NCBI GenBank assembly: GCA_021851875.1
Contig: JAJZQI010000005.1
Span: forward strand, 64,399-128,398
Origin: Pseudomonadota bacterium
Lineage (GTDB): Bacteria > Pseudomonadota > Gammaproteobacteria > Burkholderiales > JAJZQI01
DNA: 64,000 bases
Direction: 5' to 3'
In this document: positions 54,718 to 63,481 of the stretch, in pieces
How positions within the stretch are numbered: the stretch's first letter is position 1
Layout: each line of letters begins with the position of its first letter
Translations under genes and position numbers: made by a program
Notes under the pieces: model-generated
Database searches by the model: none
What the model was told of the DNA's origin: nothing
The model's input: only the letters and a program-made list of their open reading frames with translations

Positions 54718-55491
54718 ATGAATCAGACGAACAGTGTGCCGAACAAGATCCAGGTAAAAAATCTCAATTTTTACTATGGCAACTTTCACGGCCTGAAAAA
54801 CATTAACCTTGATCTGAAAGAAAAGAAAGTTACCGCCTTTATCGGCCCGTCCGGCTGCGGCAAATCCACTCTGCTGCGTACCTTTAACCGCATGTACGAT
54901 CTCTATCCGGGCCAGCGCGCCGAAGGCGAGATTGTCATGGCTGGCAAGAACATTCTGGATCGCAGCCAGGACGTGAACATGCTGCGTGCCAAAATCGGCA
55001 TGGTGTTCCAGAAACCGACGCCCTTCCCCATGTCAATTCACGACAACGTGGCGTTTGGCGTGAAATTGTATGAGCGCCTGAGCCGCGGCGAAATGGCCGA
55101 CCGTGTTGAATGGGCCTTGCGCAAAGCCGCTCTGTGGGATGAAGTCAAGGACAAGCTCAACCAGAGCGGTACCAGCCTGTCCGGCGGTCAGCAGCAGCGC
55201 CTGTGTATCGCGCGCGGTATTGCGGTCAAGCCCGAAGTGCTGCTGCTGGACGAGCCCACTTCCGCGCTGGATCCAATTTCGACCGCGCGCATTGAAGAAC
55301 TGATCTTCGAGCTGAAGGAAGACTTCACCATTCTGATCGTGACCCACAACATGCAGCAAGCCGCGCGCGTATCGGATTACACGGCTTACATGTATTTGGG
55401 CGAACTGATCGAGTTCGGCGATACCGACACTATTTTCACCACGCCCAAACAGAAAGCAACGGAAGATTACATCACCGGCAAGTTCGGCTGA
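54718..55491 (+). CDS. pstB: Phosphate ABC transporter ATPase PstB
   Basis: The ATP-binding subunit that powers phosphate import. The protein has 257 aa. Walker [10 protein letters not shown] is at 43-51, the signature is [16 protein letters not shown], Walker B is [12 protein letters not shown], and a switch His is present in [12 protein letters not shown]. The frame is open upstream into pstA, but ATG 54718 fits the family N-terminus. No phoU follows. The operon ends here in a strong terminator. Confidence 0.97.
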   Translation: MNQTNSVPNKIQVKNLNFYYGNFHGLKNINLDLKEKKVTAFIGPSGCGKSTLLRTFNRMYDLYPGQRAEGEIVMAGKNILDRSQDVNMLRAKIGMVFQKPTPFPMSIHDNVAFGVKLYERLSRGEMADRVEWALRKAALWDEVKDKLNQSGTSLSGGQQQRLCIARGIAVKPEVLLLDEPTSALDPISTARIEELIFELKEDFTILIVTHNMQQAARVSDYTAYMYLGELIEFGDTDTIFTTPKQKATEDYITGKFG

Positions 55492-55514
55492 GTTTTGTGA
55501 CGGTTGCTCCAAAT

Positions 55515-55546
55515 AAAAAACCCCAGCCAATCGGCCGGGGTTTTTT
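55515..55546. terminator. Bidirectional intrinsic terminator after pstB
   Basis: A GC-rich stem CCCC-A-GCC / GGC-C-GGGG (55521-55528, 55533-55540, one mismatch) with a 4-nt loop is flanked by an A run on the left and TTTTTT on the right. It can serve both pstB (plus) and the convergent response regulator gene (minus). Confidence 0.88.
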
Positions 55547-55561
55547 GTTTTACTCTCGGCC

Positions 55562-56539
55562 TCAAGTCCGCTGAGCGGAGAATGACTTGAAGAAGCCCAC
55601 AATCCGGCTGGCCAGCGGATTTTCAGTTGTTTCTTTGCTCACTTCCACTTCGTGCTTTTTCACCAGACTTGGGGCAACCTGGAACGACCAGTAGCTTTCC
55701 AAGGCCCCCTCAATTGCACGCAAAAGCAATTTGGCGCGGATGGGTTTGGGAATGCAGCGGTATACCTGCGCTTCATTGATCAGCGTGACCAACATTGATG
55801 CATCGTAAAAGGTCGTCAGCAAAATAGAGACAGTGCGCGGATTGAAGCGTTTGAGCAGCTTGATCAGCGTGGTGACATCAGCCGTGCCAATGCGAACTTC
55901 CGACACGACCACGGCGATTTCATGTTGCCGCAGAGCCTCGAGCACATCCTCAATTGTAGCCGCATGATGGATGACCAAGCCTGCCGATATGTGTTCGTGC
56001 ACCAATTCCCGGACCTGTACAGCAGACAGCGGGTCTTCATCGATCACCAGAATATGGTCCGTCACAGTGGAATTTGCAGATGGTGCCGGCAGAGTCATAT
56101 CGCCCAGACTCAAGGCAATGTCGACAGCACTGGCTACGGTAGCCTTGATCGCGTCAGCATCCCACGGCTTGTTAATGAAGCGGAATACTTCACCCTCATT
56201 GATGGAGCCCAGCGTTGAATCGAGATCGGAGTAGCCGGTAAGCAGAAGACGCATGGTATTGGGGACAATGTATTTAGCTCGGCGGAGTAACTCCACCCCT
56301 GTCATGCCGGGCATCCGCTGATCACTGATCAGGACATGAATCTTTTCCTGCTGCAGTATCTGCAGTGCCTCGTTGCCGTCAGTCGTTACCCTGACGTTGT
56401 ATGTTTGCGCGAACAGCATGCGCAAGCTGCGCAGGATCCGTTCTTCATCATCGACGCAAAGAATGGTGGGACGGTTGACGGCGACAGTGCTTGTCACCGG
56501 ATTAAGCTTGCGCTGTGTCGAGCTCGGGCTTGTTTGCAT
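55562..56539 (-). CDS. Double-receiver response regulator without output domain
   Basis: A 325-aa protein with two receiver domains. The first (about 25-140) is complete: acidic pair Asp30/31, phospho-acceptor Asp73 in HVLISDQRMPGMTG, and Lys in FINKPW, a sequence type close to RpfG/HnoD-like receivers. The second (about 161-280) keeps IDEDP and IPKP but has Glu214 where the phospho-Asp should be (VVVSEVRIG). No DNA-binding or enzymatic domain follows. ATG 56539 lies inside the 3' end of the kinase gene, 38 bp of overlap. The longer open frame upstream is the kinase in another frame. Confidence 0.85.
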   Translation of the reverse strand: MQTSPSSTQRKLNPVTSTVAVNRPTILCVDDEERILRSLRMLFAQTYNVRVTTDGNEALQILQQEKIHVLISDQRMPGMTGVELLRRAKYIVPNTMRLLLTGYSDLDSTLGSINEGEVFRFINKPWDADAIKATVASAVDIALSLGDMTLPAPSANSTVTDHILVIDEDPLSAVQVRELVHEHISAGLVIHHAATIEDVLEALRQHEIAVVVSEVRIGTADVTTLIKLLKRFNPRTVSILLTTFYDASMLVTLINEAQVYRCIPKPIRAKLLLRAIEGALESYWSFQVAPSLVKKHEVEVSKETTENPLASRIVGFFKSFSAQRT

Positions 56540-57827
56540 GGCGGCTATCCTTCGGATGAGGCAAGGCAACGATGAAACGGGTGCCTTTTCCCACTTCGGA
56601 GGCAACCCGTATGAATCCCTTATGGCTTTCGATAATCTTGAAGACAATGGATAAACCCAGACCGGTACCTTCTCCGACCGGTTTGGTGGTAAAGAATGGA
56701 TCGAAAATTTTTTGCAGATTCTCTTTTGAAATGCCTTTGCCGGTGTCCTGCACACTGGCATACACGTAACGTTCATCGGCCCAGGTGCGGATGAGGATTT
56801 TTCCATTGCCATCCATTGCCTGTGCGGCATTGGTCAACAGATTGAGAAAAACCTGGTTGATTTGCGAAGGCGAGCATTTAACGGCGGGAATCTCACCGTA
56901 TTGCTTGATCAGTTGGACCTTGTTCTTCAATACGTTCTTGGCGATGACCAGCGTGCTTTCAATGGTCTGGTTGAGGCTCACCTCGTCAACAGCGGCCTGA
57001 TCCAGCCGGCTGAAGTTTTTCAGATTCAGCACGATTTCGCTGATCTGATCAACGCCGAACAGGGTATCGCCGAACAGGTTGTCGACTTCCTCCGCCGGAT
57101 ACACAGACCAGAAATCATTGCGCTGACGGTCAATCTCTCCCAGATAGCGTACGACAGCCGTCTCCTCCGCTTCTCCGCCCATCAGCAAAGCCAGCAGTTC
57201 GTCGTAACTGGCGACCAGCCCCTTCAGTTGCGCAAACACATCCTGCGCCAGGCTGACATTGTTTTTCACGTAACCCAGCGGCGTATTGATCTCGTGCGCC
57301 ACGCCAGCGACCATCTGCCCCAGGGAAGCCATTTTTTCCGACTGGATCAGTTGCGACTGGGAGGCTTGCAATTCACGATAGGCACGGGTGATTTCCTCAC
57401 TTTGCCGCGTGAGCTTGCCCTCCATCACCTTCAGCAGGTCCACCACGTGTCCGATGCCGGAATACTGCCCGTCGCGCGTGAGAATGAAATCCTCGGTAAT
57501 GGGGAATTTGATATTGCTGGTCACATAACGGCTGATCTGCTCCATGGGCTGTTTCATGTCCACAACCACCGCCTTGCGGTTCATGAACTGCGTCACGCTT
57601 TTTTTCCCATACAGCTCGCGCCCGTACATCGACATGTAGATCTTCTGCATCTCGCTGCGGCTGATCACGCCGATAGGCCGGCCCGCATCCACCACCGGCA
57701 GGCACAGAAAACGCTCATAGTCATCATGAAGCAGCAATTCGCTGACATCATCAACGGTATGGCTGGGGGTTACAGGTTCCAGCTGTACAAGCAGGGATTC
57801 GACTTCACTCACATCAACACCAGACAA
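56502..57827 (-). CDS. Sensor histidine kinase with N-terminal CBS domain pair
   Basis: A 441-aa soluble histidine kinase. Residues ~10-135 form a CBS pair (ERFLCLPVVDAGRPIGVISR and the second copy FPITEDFILTRDGQYSGIGHV), usually a nucleotide-binding sensor. A short coiled coil then leads to the HisKA helix with His178 in MVAGVAHEINTPLGY. The catalytic domain has N-box QINQVFLNLLTNAAQAM, G1 DTGKGISKENLQKIFDPFFTTK and G2 GEGTGLGLSI. No membrane helix is seen. The start is TTG 57827, less certain than most. It overlaps its cognate double-receiver regulator. Confidence 0.88.
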   Translation of the reverse strand: MSGVDVSEVESLLVQLEPVTPSHTVDDVSELLLHDDYERFLCLPVVDAGRPIGVISRSEMQKIYMSMYGRELYGKKSVTQFMNRKAVVVDMKQPMEQISRYVTSNIKFPITEDFILTRDGQYSGIGHVVDLLKVMEGKLTRQSEEITRAYRELQASQSQLIQSEKMASLGQMVAGVAHEINTPLGYVKNNVSLAQDVFAQLKGLVASYDELLALLMGGEAEETAVVRYLGEIDRQRNDFWSVYPAEEVDNLFGDTLFGVDQISEIVLNLKNFSRLDQAAVDEVSLNQTIESTLVIAKNVLKNKVQLIKQYGEIPAVKCSPSQINQVFLNLLTNAAQAMDGNGKILIRTWADERYVYASVQDTGKGISKENLQKIFDPFFTTKPVGEGTGLGLSIVFKIIESHKGFIRVASEVGKGTRFIVALPHPKDSRHANKPELDTAQA

Positions 57828-57918
57828 GATTTGGCTAAAGAACCCCTAAATTATCAGATGCCAATATTACAAATTAAGGAAATAACATCAATTATCAGAG
57901 GAACAGCAGAAGTGTGTA

Positions 57919-57968
57919 TTAAGGAAGTCCTGAACAAGTTGCCGCCGACTTGTTCAGGACTTCCTTAA
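57919..57968. mobile_element. Perfect 21-bp inverted repeat, possible MITE or IS-end remnant
   Basis: Arms 57919-57939 and 57948-57968 are perfectly complementary over 21 bp with an 8-nt centre (TGCCGCCG). Each arm starts from TTAA and continues GGAAGTCCTGAACAAGT. The outer TTAA on both sides could be a target duplication, and GGAAGTCCTGAACAAGT looks like an IS5-type terminal repeat, an inference from memory only. Flanking TGTAT / ATACA adds further symmetry. There is no T run on either strand. It lies between the CBS kinase start and the PilZ-like gene. Confidence 0.55.
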
Positions 57969-57997
57969 GCATACAAACAGACCACGAGAAAGCGTGT

Positions 57998-58306
57998 TTA
58001 TCGCAGATATTGCTGCAGTTTGGCCAGAGTTTCGTCAGCCGAGTCATGCATCACTTTCAGGTAGATGTCGAAGCGCCTCGAACTGTAAACCGTATCTATA
58101 ACGCAACACACCACCTTTATGGGGCTGTTGTTGGCCTGCGGAAATGCGAATATCAGCTTGCAGTCTGTCTCACGCGGCAGACTTATATCGCACGAGACGA
58201 CCATTTTGGAAAGGTTGAGCTGTTTTAAATGACCACTCAAACTCTGTGCCGGTGTCACCAGCTTGACCGGGAAACGCGCCCCCGGGCGAATCTGTCCGAT
58301 AGACAT
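57998..58306 (-). CDS. Small PilZ-like protein
   Basis: A 102-aa soluble beta-rich protein. The order of strands (RPGARFPVKLV, SKMVVSCDISLP, CKLIFAFPQ, IKVVCCVIDTVYSSRRFDIYLKVM) and the C-terminal helix ADETLAKLQQYL fit a minimal PilZ domain, but the RxxxR and DxSxxG c-di-GMP motifs are not evident. It follows the cheY-like gene across a strong hairpin, so it may be transcribed separately or by read-through. Confidence 0.5.
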   Translation of the reverse strand: MSIGQIRPGARFPVKLVTPAQSLSGHLKQLNLSKMVVSCDISLPRETDCKLIFAFPQANNSPIKVVCCVIDTVYSSRRFDIYLKVMHDSADETLAKLQQYLR

Positions 58307-58340
58307 GTAATGGCATCTTTCGGGAGGGAGTCTTCACAGC

Positions 58341-58374
58341 CCCGATGATGTCTTCTGCAACAGACATCATCGGG
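58341..58374 (-). terminator. Strong hairpin downstream of the CheY-like gene
   Basis: A 13-bp perfect inverted repeat CCCGATGATGTCT / AGACATCATCGGG (58341-58353, 58362-58374) with an 8-nt loop, 24 bp after the cheY-like stop on the minus strand. No T run follows, so it is either a factor-assisted terminator or an RNA-stabilising/processing hairpin. Confidence 0.5.
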
Positions 58375-58398
58375 AGTTTCGTCTGGCACAAATGCCAC

Positions 58399-58764
58399 TC
58401 AGCTCGCCAGCTTCTTGAATGTTTCCAGTACTGCCTCGCCTTTGAACGGCTTGACGATCCAACCCTTGATGCCTGCCGCCTTGCCGCGTTCCTTCATGTT
58501 CGGACTGCTTTCCGTGGTCAGCATGATGACATTCACGCTGCTGTTACCCAACTCGCTGCGGATTTTCTCAACCATGGTCAAGCCATCCATATTGGGCATA
58601 TTCACGTCGCTCACCACCAGCTTGATGCCCGGGTTCGCTTGCAATTTTGTCAGCCCGTCCTTGCCATCCACGGCTGTTACCACATCAAGACCATTTTTGC
58701 TCAGAAAACCGGAAACCTCATCACGTACTGTGCTCGAGTCATCCACAACGAGAATCTTTGCCAT
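58399..58764 (-). CDS. CheY-like single-domain response regulator
   Basis: A 121-aa stand-alone receiver: acidic pair Asp8/9 (VVDDSSTVR), phospho-acceptor Asp53 in VVSDVNMPNMDG, Thr83 in MLTTESS and Lys105 in IVKPF. The ESSPNMKERGKAAGIKGW stretch is close to chemotaxis CheY. It lies 32 bp after a CheX-like gene and is the likely phospho-acceptor of the CheA-like kinase in this operon. No flagellar or canonical che genes are adjacent. Confidence 0.9.
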   Translation of the reverse strand: MAKILVVDDSSTVRDEVSGFLSKNGLDVVTAVDGKDGLTKLQANPGIKLVVSDVNMPNMDGLTMVEKIRSELGNSSVNVIMLTTESSPNMKERGKAAGIKGWIVKPFKGEAVLETFKKLAS

Positions 58765-58796
58765 AATTTTGCTCCTGCTAAAAATATAAGATTTGA

Positions 58797-59753
58797 TTAA
58801 AAGAGTTCCAATTCGCCCGCATCCACCAAGCCATCGACTTCCTGCTCGATCTCGCGAAACTTTTCAGGTGCCCAGCGCAGATTGAAAACAAAACGCTGGT
58901 AAATTTTCATGCTCCATGTGCGCTCCTCGTTTGTCAGCGTGTACAAGAAGCACAACTGGGGATTTTCAGTACCGAAAGAAATATATTTATGCTTGTGATT
59001 GACGACCAGCGGGACTTCAACATTGACGCCCGGAATAACGGATTCGTCGCCGATAAAGCGATTTTTGAATGCCCCCCATATGAGATTGGTCACCTCACCG
59101 AGCAAGCTGTTTACATTGCGGAAATTCACCTCGGTATGGATTTTTTCCGACTCCCCCAGCCAATGCAGTACGGGCATCTCTTCTGTCTGCAAGGTCATGT
59201 ATCCGCGGCACCACGAGCTTTCCAGCGGAATCAGGCTGTATACCTCGCCGAAAATCAGGCGGTCGCGCACAATGAACGGCGTCTCCCAGCTGACGGTCAG
59301 ATTCTTGAACTGACTTGCCAGGGCCGTTTCGGTTATCTCTGAAATACCGCGGACCAATGCATTGGGATACACAAGGCTGAAAATGTATTCCTGAATAGCC
59401 TGCTGCAGGCCTTGTGAATCAGCGACGCTGAAGGTCGCGCAACATATTCTTTTCAGTGTTTCAGGCAATGAACTCAAGTCGAACTCGTCCTCCACGCGGA
59501 GGATAATGGGTAATTCAGGGCGGAATGCATGAATTCTGGTTGCCAGCTCTACGGTATCGCCTTCACTGCCGCCGTAGCTGTAGGAAAGGATGATCGCCCC
59601 CAGTTCGAGGCTGGATTTCAACACGGTAAAGAGTCGGTTTTTACGCACCTTGAGAGGCACCAGGGAGTGCTCATCGGCAAACTGCTTGATAAACGCCAGT
59701 TGTTTTAAATCATTTTCCAGGACAAGAATCTTGCTGGTGAGTTGTTCTGTCAT
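58797..59753 (-). CDS. Degenerate receiver fused to a CheX-like phosphatase domain
   Basis: A 318-aa protein. Residues ~7-125 have the receiver fold pattern (KILVLENDLKQLAFIKQF, then AIILSYSYGG), but the phospho-Asp position is Ser57. The C-terminal half resembles the CheC/CheX phosphatase family: GEVTNLIWGAFKNRF supplies the catalytic E-x2-N pair (Glu220, Asn223). The extreme C-terminus is GELELF, shared with the next protein of the operon. Expected role: dephosphorylating CheY-P, with the receiver as a non-phosphorylated adaptor. It lies 20 bp downstream of the second CheX-like gene. Confidence 0.7.
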   Translation of the reverse strand: MTEQLTSKILVLENDLKQLAFIKQFADEHSLVPLKVRKNRLFTVLKSSLELGAIILSYSYGGSEGDTVELATRIHAFRPELPIILRVEDEFDLSSLPETLKRICCATFSVADSQGLQQAIQEYIFSLVYPNALVRGISEITETALASQFKNLTVSWETPFIVRDRLIFGEVYSLIPLESSWCRGYMTLQTEEMPVLHWLGESEKIHTEVNFRNVNSLLGEVTNLIWGAFKNRFIGDESVIPGVNVEVPLVVNHKHKYISFGTENPQLCFLYTLTNEERTWSMKIYQRFVFNLRWAPEKFREIEQEVDGLVDAGELELF

Positions 59754-59773
59754 TGATATATACCCGGTTCACA

Positions 59774-60310
59774 TCAGAATAATTCGAGTTCTCCCCCGGC
59801 AACCTGTTCGGCCGAGGAAAGATCAATTGCAAAATCCAGTGGTGTATTGGCCGTAACACACAAGCTTGCCTGCAGGCCGACTCCACCATTGACGGTGATG
59901 TCATAACTCGTTAACAGTGTGGGATTCAGGCTTTGCAAGTAGTGCGCACTGGAGGTCTTCAATGTATACGGTGTAGACATGCCCAGATAGTCGAATTGGT
60001 TGCCCATGTGCCGGTTGAACTCGCCTCCGCACAGGTTGACGATTTCGGCAAAGACTTCTTCTATCTGTTGTCCGCCTTTGCCGAAATAGCCATGCATAGC
60101 GGCATTATCGGCAACGTAAAATATAAGCATGGTGCGGAACATACAGGAGCTGATCGTCAGTACCTGCATGAATTTTTGCTTGGCGTGCAATTGCGGCAAG
60201 CAGCCCAAGGAGTTCACATGGACGGTATCGCCGGCATTTTGGGCGATACCGTTTTTGACTGACAGAACAAATGCCTCTTCCAGCGCGTGTTGTGCACGTG
60301 CGGAAATCAT
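59774..60310 (-). CDS. CheX-like chemotaxis phosphatase
   Basis: A 178-aa single-domain protein of the CheC/CheX type. [19 protein letters not shown] provides the E-x2-N catalytic pair (Glu89, Asn92) on the characteristic helix. The C-terminus ends GELELF, the same six residues as the neighbouring 318-aa protein. ATG 60310 overlaps the stop of the MCP-like gene (ATGA), so the two are coupled. Confidence 0.75.
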   Translation of the reverse strand: MISARAQHALEEAFVLSVKNGIAQNAGDTVHVNSLGCLPQLHAKQKFMQVLTISSCMFRTMLIFYVADNAAMHGYFGKGGQQIEEVFAEIVNLCGGEFNRHMGNQFDYLGMSTPYTLKTSSAHYLQSLNPTLLTSYDITVNGGVGLQASLCVTANTPLDFAIDLSSAEQVAGGELELF

Positions 60311-61083
60311 TGCGCCCGCCTTTCAATCTGGCTGGCCAGGTTGTTGAGCTGGGCTTCTATTGAAGCCAGAGCCGCCATGATCATCTTTCCGCCTGCCTGA
60401 ATGTCCTGAAAAGTCGAGGTAGTTGTCAGATCATTCTTGTCCAGACTTTCCCCATAGTTTTTGGACAGCACCTCCGAGCGATTGGCCAACATCCTGACTT
60501 CGTCAGCCACCACAGCAAACCCTCTGCCCGATTCACCGGCCCGCGCCGCCTCGATGGAAGCATTCAGAGCGAGAATAACGACCTGCTTGACGATGGAGGC
60601 AAATTCCTCGTTCTTGAAATGCATACCCTTGTTCTGATCCATCAGGTGCGACATACGTTCATGCCAGCGTTCAAACAAGAGACTGACATTCTTGAGACGC
60701 GCCAATTCCTGTGCAACCAGGGTCAGTTCACTGCGTATCTTGCCCTGCGCACGATTGGAATCGTCCTGCACCTTGCCGAGCACTGACTGATGTGATGCCT
60801 GCGCTTCATCACACTGTGTTTCCAGCTGATGCAGCTGACGCATCAGCTCCTGCAGTTGCTGTTCTGCGACGTGCAGACTGGCAGCTCGGCTGGACAGCTC
60901 TTCCTGCAGGTTTTGCCGATCCAGCTGTAATTTTTTGACGTCATTGTCAGACTGTGTAAGGCGCTGATTGGCTTCATTGCGCACAAAGTCCAGCCGTTTG
61001 TCGTAATATTTTCGGGTGAGAAAAAAGGCCGAAATGCCGCCCAGAACGGCGGCAACGGCAAATGTAATAATCAGGATTGTCAT
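60307..61083 (-). CDS. Short MCP-like signalling protein without sensor domain
   Basis: A 258-aa protein with one N-terminal membrane helix (about 3-23), a long coiled coil (30-150) and a methyl-accepting-chemotaxis hairpin tip at about 161-206 ([20 protein letters not shown], then [12 protein letters not shown]). No periplasmic ligand domain or HAMP is present and the coiled coil is short. It looks like a membrane-anchored signalling scaffold and not a full receptor. It is located 35 bp downstream of the CheA-like kinase and coupled to the CheX-like gene. Confidence 0.85.
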   Translation of the reverse strand: MTILIITFAVAAVLGGISAFFLTRKYYDKRLDFVRNEANQRLTQSDNDVKKLQLDRQNLQEELSSRAASLHVAEQQLQELMRQLHQLETQCDEAQASHQSVLGKVQDDSNRAQGKIRSELTLVAQELARLKNVSLLFERWHERMSHLMDQNKGMHFKNEEFASIVKQVVILALNASIEAARAGESGRGFAVVADEVRMLANRSEVLSKNYGESLDKNDLTTTSTFQDIQAGGKMIMAALASIEAQLNNLASQIERRAQ

Positions 61084-61118
61084 GGTATTGCCTGCGTGGT
61101 TATGAACTGACGTTGTGC

Positions 61119-63440
61119 TCAGATAACCATATAAGACTCGGGCAAGGTGATAATGGTGGAGAAACTGCGGAAGGCGTGCCCAACGTTGTCGTCTTCGAAT
61201 TTTAGCTTGATATCGCCCCCTTCACGACGAATGAACGCTCGCACCGCATCCATGCCCACGCCGCGGCCGGAGATGTCACTTACCTGCTCTGCCGTTGACA
61301 GCCCGGATGCAAAGACTTGTTCAGCAATATCCTCGTCGGTGTGATCGCTTTCGCCGGTAAACAGGCCGGTCTGCAGTGCTTTGGCGCGAATACGTTCCAG
61401 CGCCAGCCCCTTGCCATCATCTTTTAGCTGAATAACCAGCTTTCCCTCGTCACGGAACATGTCGAGCCGGATGTGTCCTGCGGTCGGTTTGCCCTTTTGT
61501 GCCCGCTCGTCAGGCTGCTCGATGCCATGGTCGATGGCGTTGCGATACAGGTGCATAAAGGCATTGCGCAGGATGTCGCTCACCTGGTTGCGCAAGCGGA
61601 TGCCATTATCGCTGATGGAGGTTACCGGTTCGTCCTTGCCCAGTTCTCTGGCCACCGAGGGCAATGATTGGATAATCGGGTCCAGCACATCATGAATACT
61701 GCTGGTTCCCAGGCGCCCCAACTGCTCGCGCACGGAGCGCAGCTTATCGAGCAAAATGTCCTGACGCTCTTCTACCGGCGGCATGTCAGCCAGGTTGTCG
61801 CACAGCTCCTTGATGAAGGTACGCTCAACCATGAGATATTTCTCGGCGTTGCCACGACGTCCCGGACCTTTGCGGCCCAGCTTGTTGTCGTTTACATCTT
61901 CATATTCATCCAGCAGCGTACCGATTTCGGTCAACTGGGTAAGCAGCAGTTCCCGATCGGCAACAGCACTGGGGTCTTTGCGCAGGTTGTCGTATGTCTG
62001 TTCGGCTTCGTGCACACTGTGCGTAAGCAACTGCAGTCCATAGGTCCGGGCATTGCCCTTGATGGTGTGCATATTGCGAAACAGCACTGTCAGCACATCG
62101 GCATCAAACACATTCGACTCAACAAGGTACCTGTTCTCTTGCAGGAAGGTGCGTGAACCCTCGACAAATGCGTGGAATTTTTCCTGGCTCACCGCAATGA
62201 TCTGGCGAATCATTTCCAGTTCGCGCTTCTGATGTGCCGCCTCTGCTTCAATTTCCCGCAAATGAGTAATATCACGAATGCTCAGCATGATTTTCTCAAT
62301 ATTCTCATTCTCGTCGCAGATGGGGCTCCAGTGGAGCGCCAGATACTGGTGCGCTCCCTCGGCGCGCTTTCTTTCAATTTCCTGCGGCAGCAAATGAGCG
62401 TTGAAATCGAAGTTCATACGCTCTTCGCCGATTGAAGAATCAAACACGGCTGCTATTTGCGCCAGAGCATCGGCACCCTCTGTCGAACCGGAGAAAATGA
62501 AGTCCAAAGCGTTCGCCCCGGCAATCTGCGGCGTTTCATAGATTGTTTCCAGATAGGCCGAATACTCCGGATGGATGGTTCCATCCTGCTGGATGGTAAG
62601 GACGCCTTCAGGGAGATTCTGCAACATGCTGTTGATATCAGCCGTTTTCTCCTTGAGTCGCTCGGAACCGTCCTGAATTTTTTCGATCATGAGATTGAAC
62701 GCCCGCATGGAGCGCCCGAGCTCATCCTCGCTGGTCACCGGCAAACGACGGGAAAAATCCTGTGTAGAGGCAACCTCGGTCATCATTTGCTGCATTCTCG
62801 ACATCGGGCGGATCACCTGCCGATACAGCAAGACTCCCATGACGCCCAAAACAATCAGTGAAATCAGACTGACTATGGAAATGGCCGATACGGTCTGTTT
62901 CAGATTCGCATTCAGTTGCGCAATCGCTTCGTCTTTACTGCGATTTTTCTGAATACGCAGCGTTTCGATGATTTGCTCAATGTTGCTCTGATATTCTGCG
63001 GCATTTGCCGCGTAATTGGCTTCTGCCAGCTGATCCTTGCCCTGCAGCTTGAATTGAACAGTGCTGTCTACTGCCGCATAATAGTCAGCCAGCGTTTCGT
63101 TCAGCTGGGTGACAAGCCCCTTTTGAGCCTCACTATCCGCTTCTTTGGACTGGGCTGCCAGGCTCTGCTGCAACGTATTTTTCTGTTCTGCAAGTCGATT
63201 TGCCAGTTTCTGGGCCGCATCCAGATCCGGAGCAGCCAAAATGGCGCGGGTCGTGAGCAGCACGTCTTTGAGTTTGGAAAGCATGTCGGACGAGGCCAGC
63301 GCACTGGGCACCACGCCTTCTGTCACACTTCGAACCTCACTCGAGTTCTTTTGCGATTGCCAGATCGAATAGCCTCCTACGAGGCCCAAGCCAAGCAATG
63401 TGAGCATGACAAGCAGAAAAATACGCTGACGAATGGACAT
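61119..63440 (-). CDS. Membrane CheA-like histidine kinase with HAMP, PAS and HPt domains
   Basis: A 773-aa protein combining a receptor and a CheA. Order: TM1 (about 7-28), periplasmic helical sensor (29-185, four-helix-bundle-like), TM2 (186-206), HAMP (207-259), PAS-like domain (266-395), HPt with phospho-His458 in [15 protein letters not shown], a P3-like helical segment (535-615) and a CheA-type ATPase (N-box [18 protein letters not shown] with Asn635, G-box [13 protein letters not shown]). The protein stops just after the ATPase, so the P5 CheW-binding domain and the P2 CheY-binding domain are missing. It heads the operon and has a Pho box upstream. Confidence 0.88.
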   Translation of the reverse strand: MSIRQRIFLLVMLTLLGLGLVGGYSIWQSQKNSSEVRSVTEGVVPSALASSDMLSKLKDVLLTTRAILAAPDLDAAQKLANRLAEQKNTLQQSLAAQSKEADSEAQKGLVTQLNETLADYYAAVDSTVQFKLQGKDQLAEANYAANAAEYQSNIEQIIETLRIQKNRSKDEAIAQLNANLKQTVSAISIVSLISLIVLGVMGVLLYRQVIRPMSRMQQMMTEVASTQDFSRRLPVTSEDELGRSMRAFNLMIEKIQDGSERLKEKTADINSMLQNLPEGVLTIQQDGTIHPEYSAYLETIYETPQIAGANALDFIFSGSTEGADALAQIAAVFDSSIGEERMNFDFNAHLLPQEIERKRAEGAHQYLALHWSPICDENENIEKIMLSIRDITHLREIEAEAAHQKRELEMIRQIIAVSQEKFHAFVEGSRTFLQENRYLVESNVFDADVLTVLFRNMHTIKGNARTYGLQLLTHSVHEAEQTYDNLRKDPSAVADRELLLTQLTEIGTLLDEYEDVNDNKLGRKGPGRRGNAEKYLMVERTFIKELCDNLADMPPVEERQDILLDKLRSVREQLGRLGTSSIHDVLDPIIQSLPSVARELGKDEPVTSISDNGIRLRNQVSDILRNAFMHLYRNAIDHGIEQPDERAQKGKPTAGHIRLDMFRDEGKLVIQLKDDGKGLALERIRAKALQTGLFTGESDHTDEDIAEQVFASGLSTAEQVSDISGRGVGMDAVRAFIRREGGDIKLKFEDDNVGHAFRSFSTIITLPESYMVI

Positions 63441-63481
63441 ACCTTGTTTCCGTTAAATATTAGTTAGCATTAATTTTCTAA

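Noticed and set aside
55562..56830. Longer start for the double-receiver regulator
   Set aside because: The extra 97 residues are the kinase gene read in another frame; ATG 56539 begins just before the receiver.
57919..57968. Intrinsic terminator
   Set aside because: The stem is perfect but neither strand has a T run after it, and on the minus strand it lies before the CBS kinase start.
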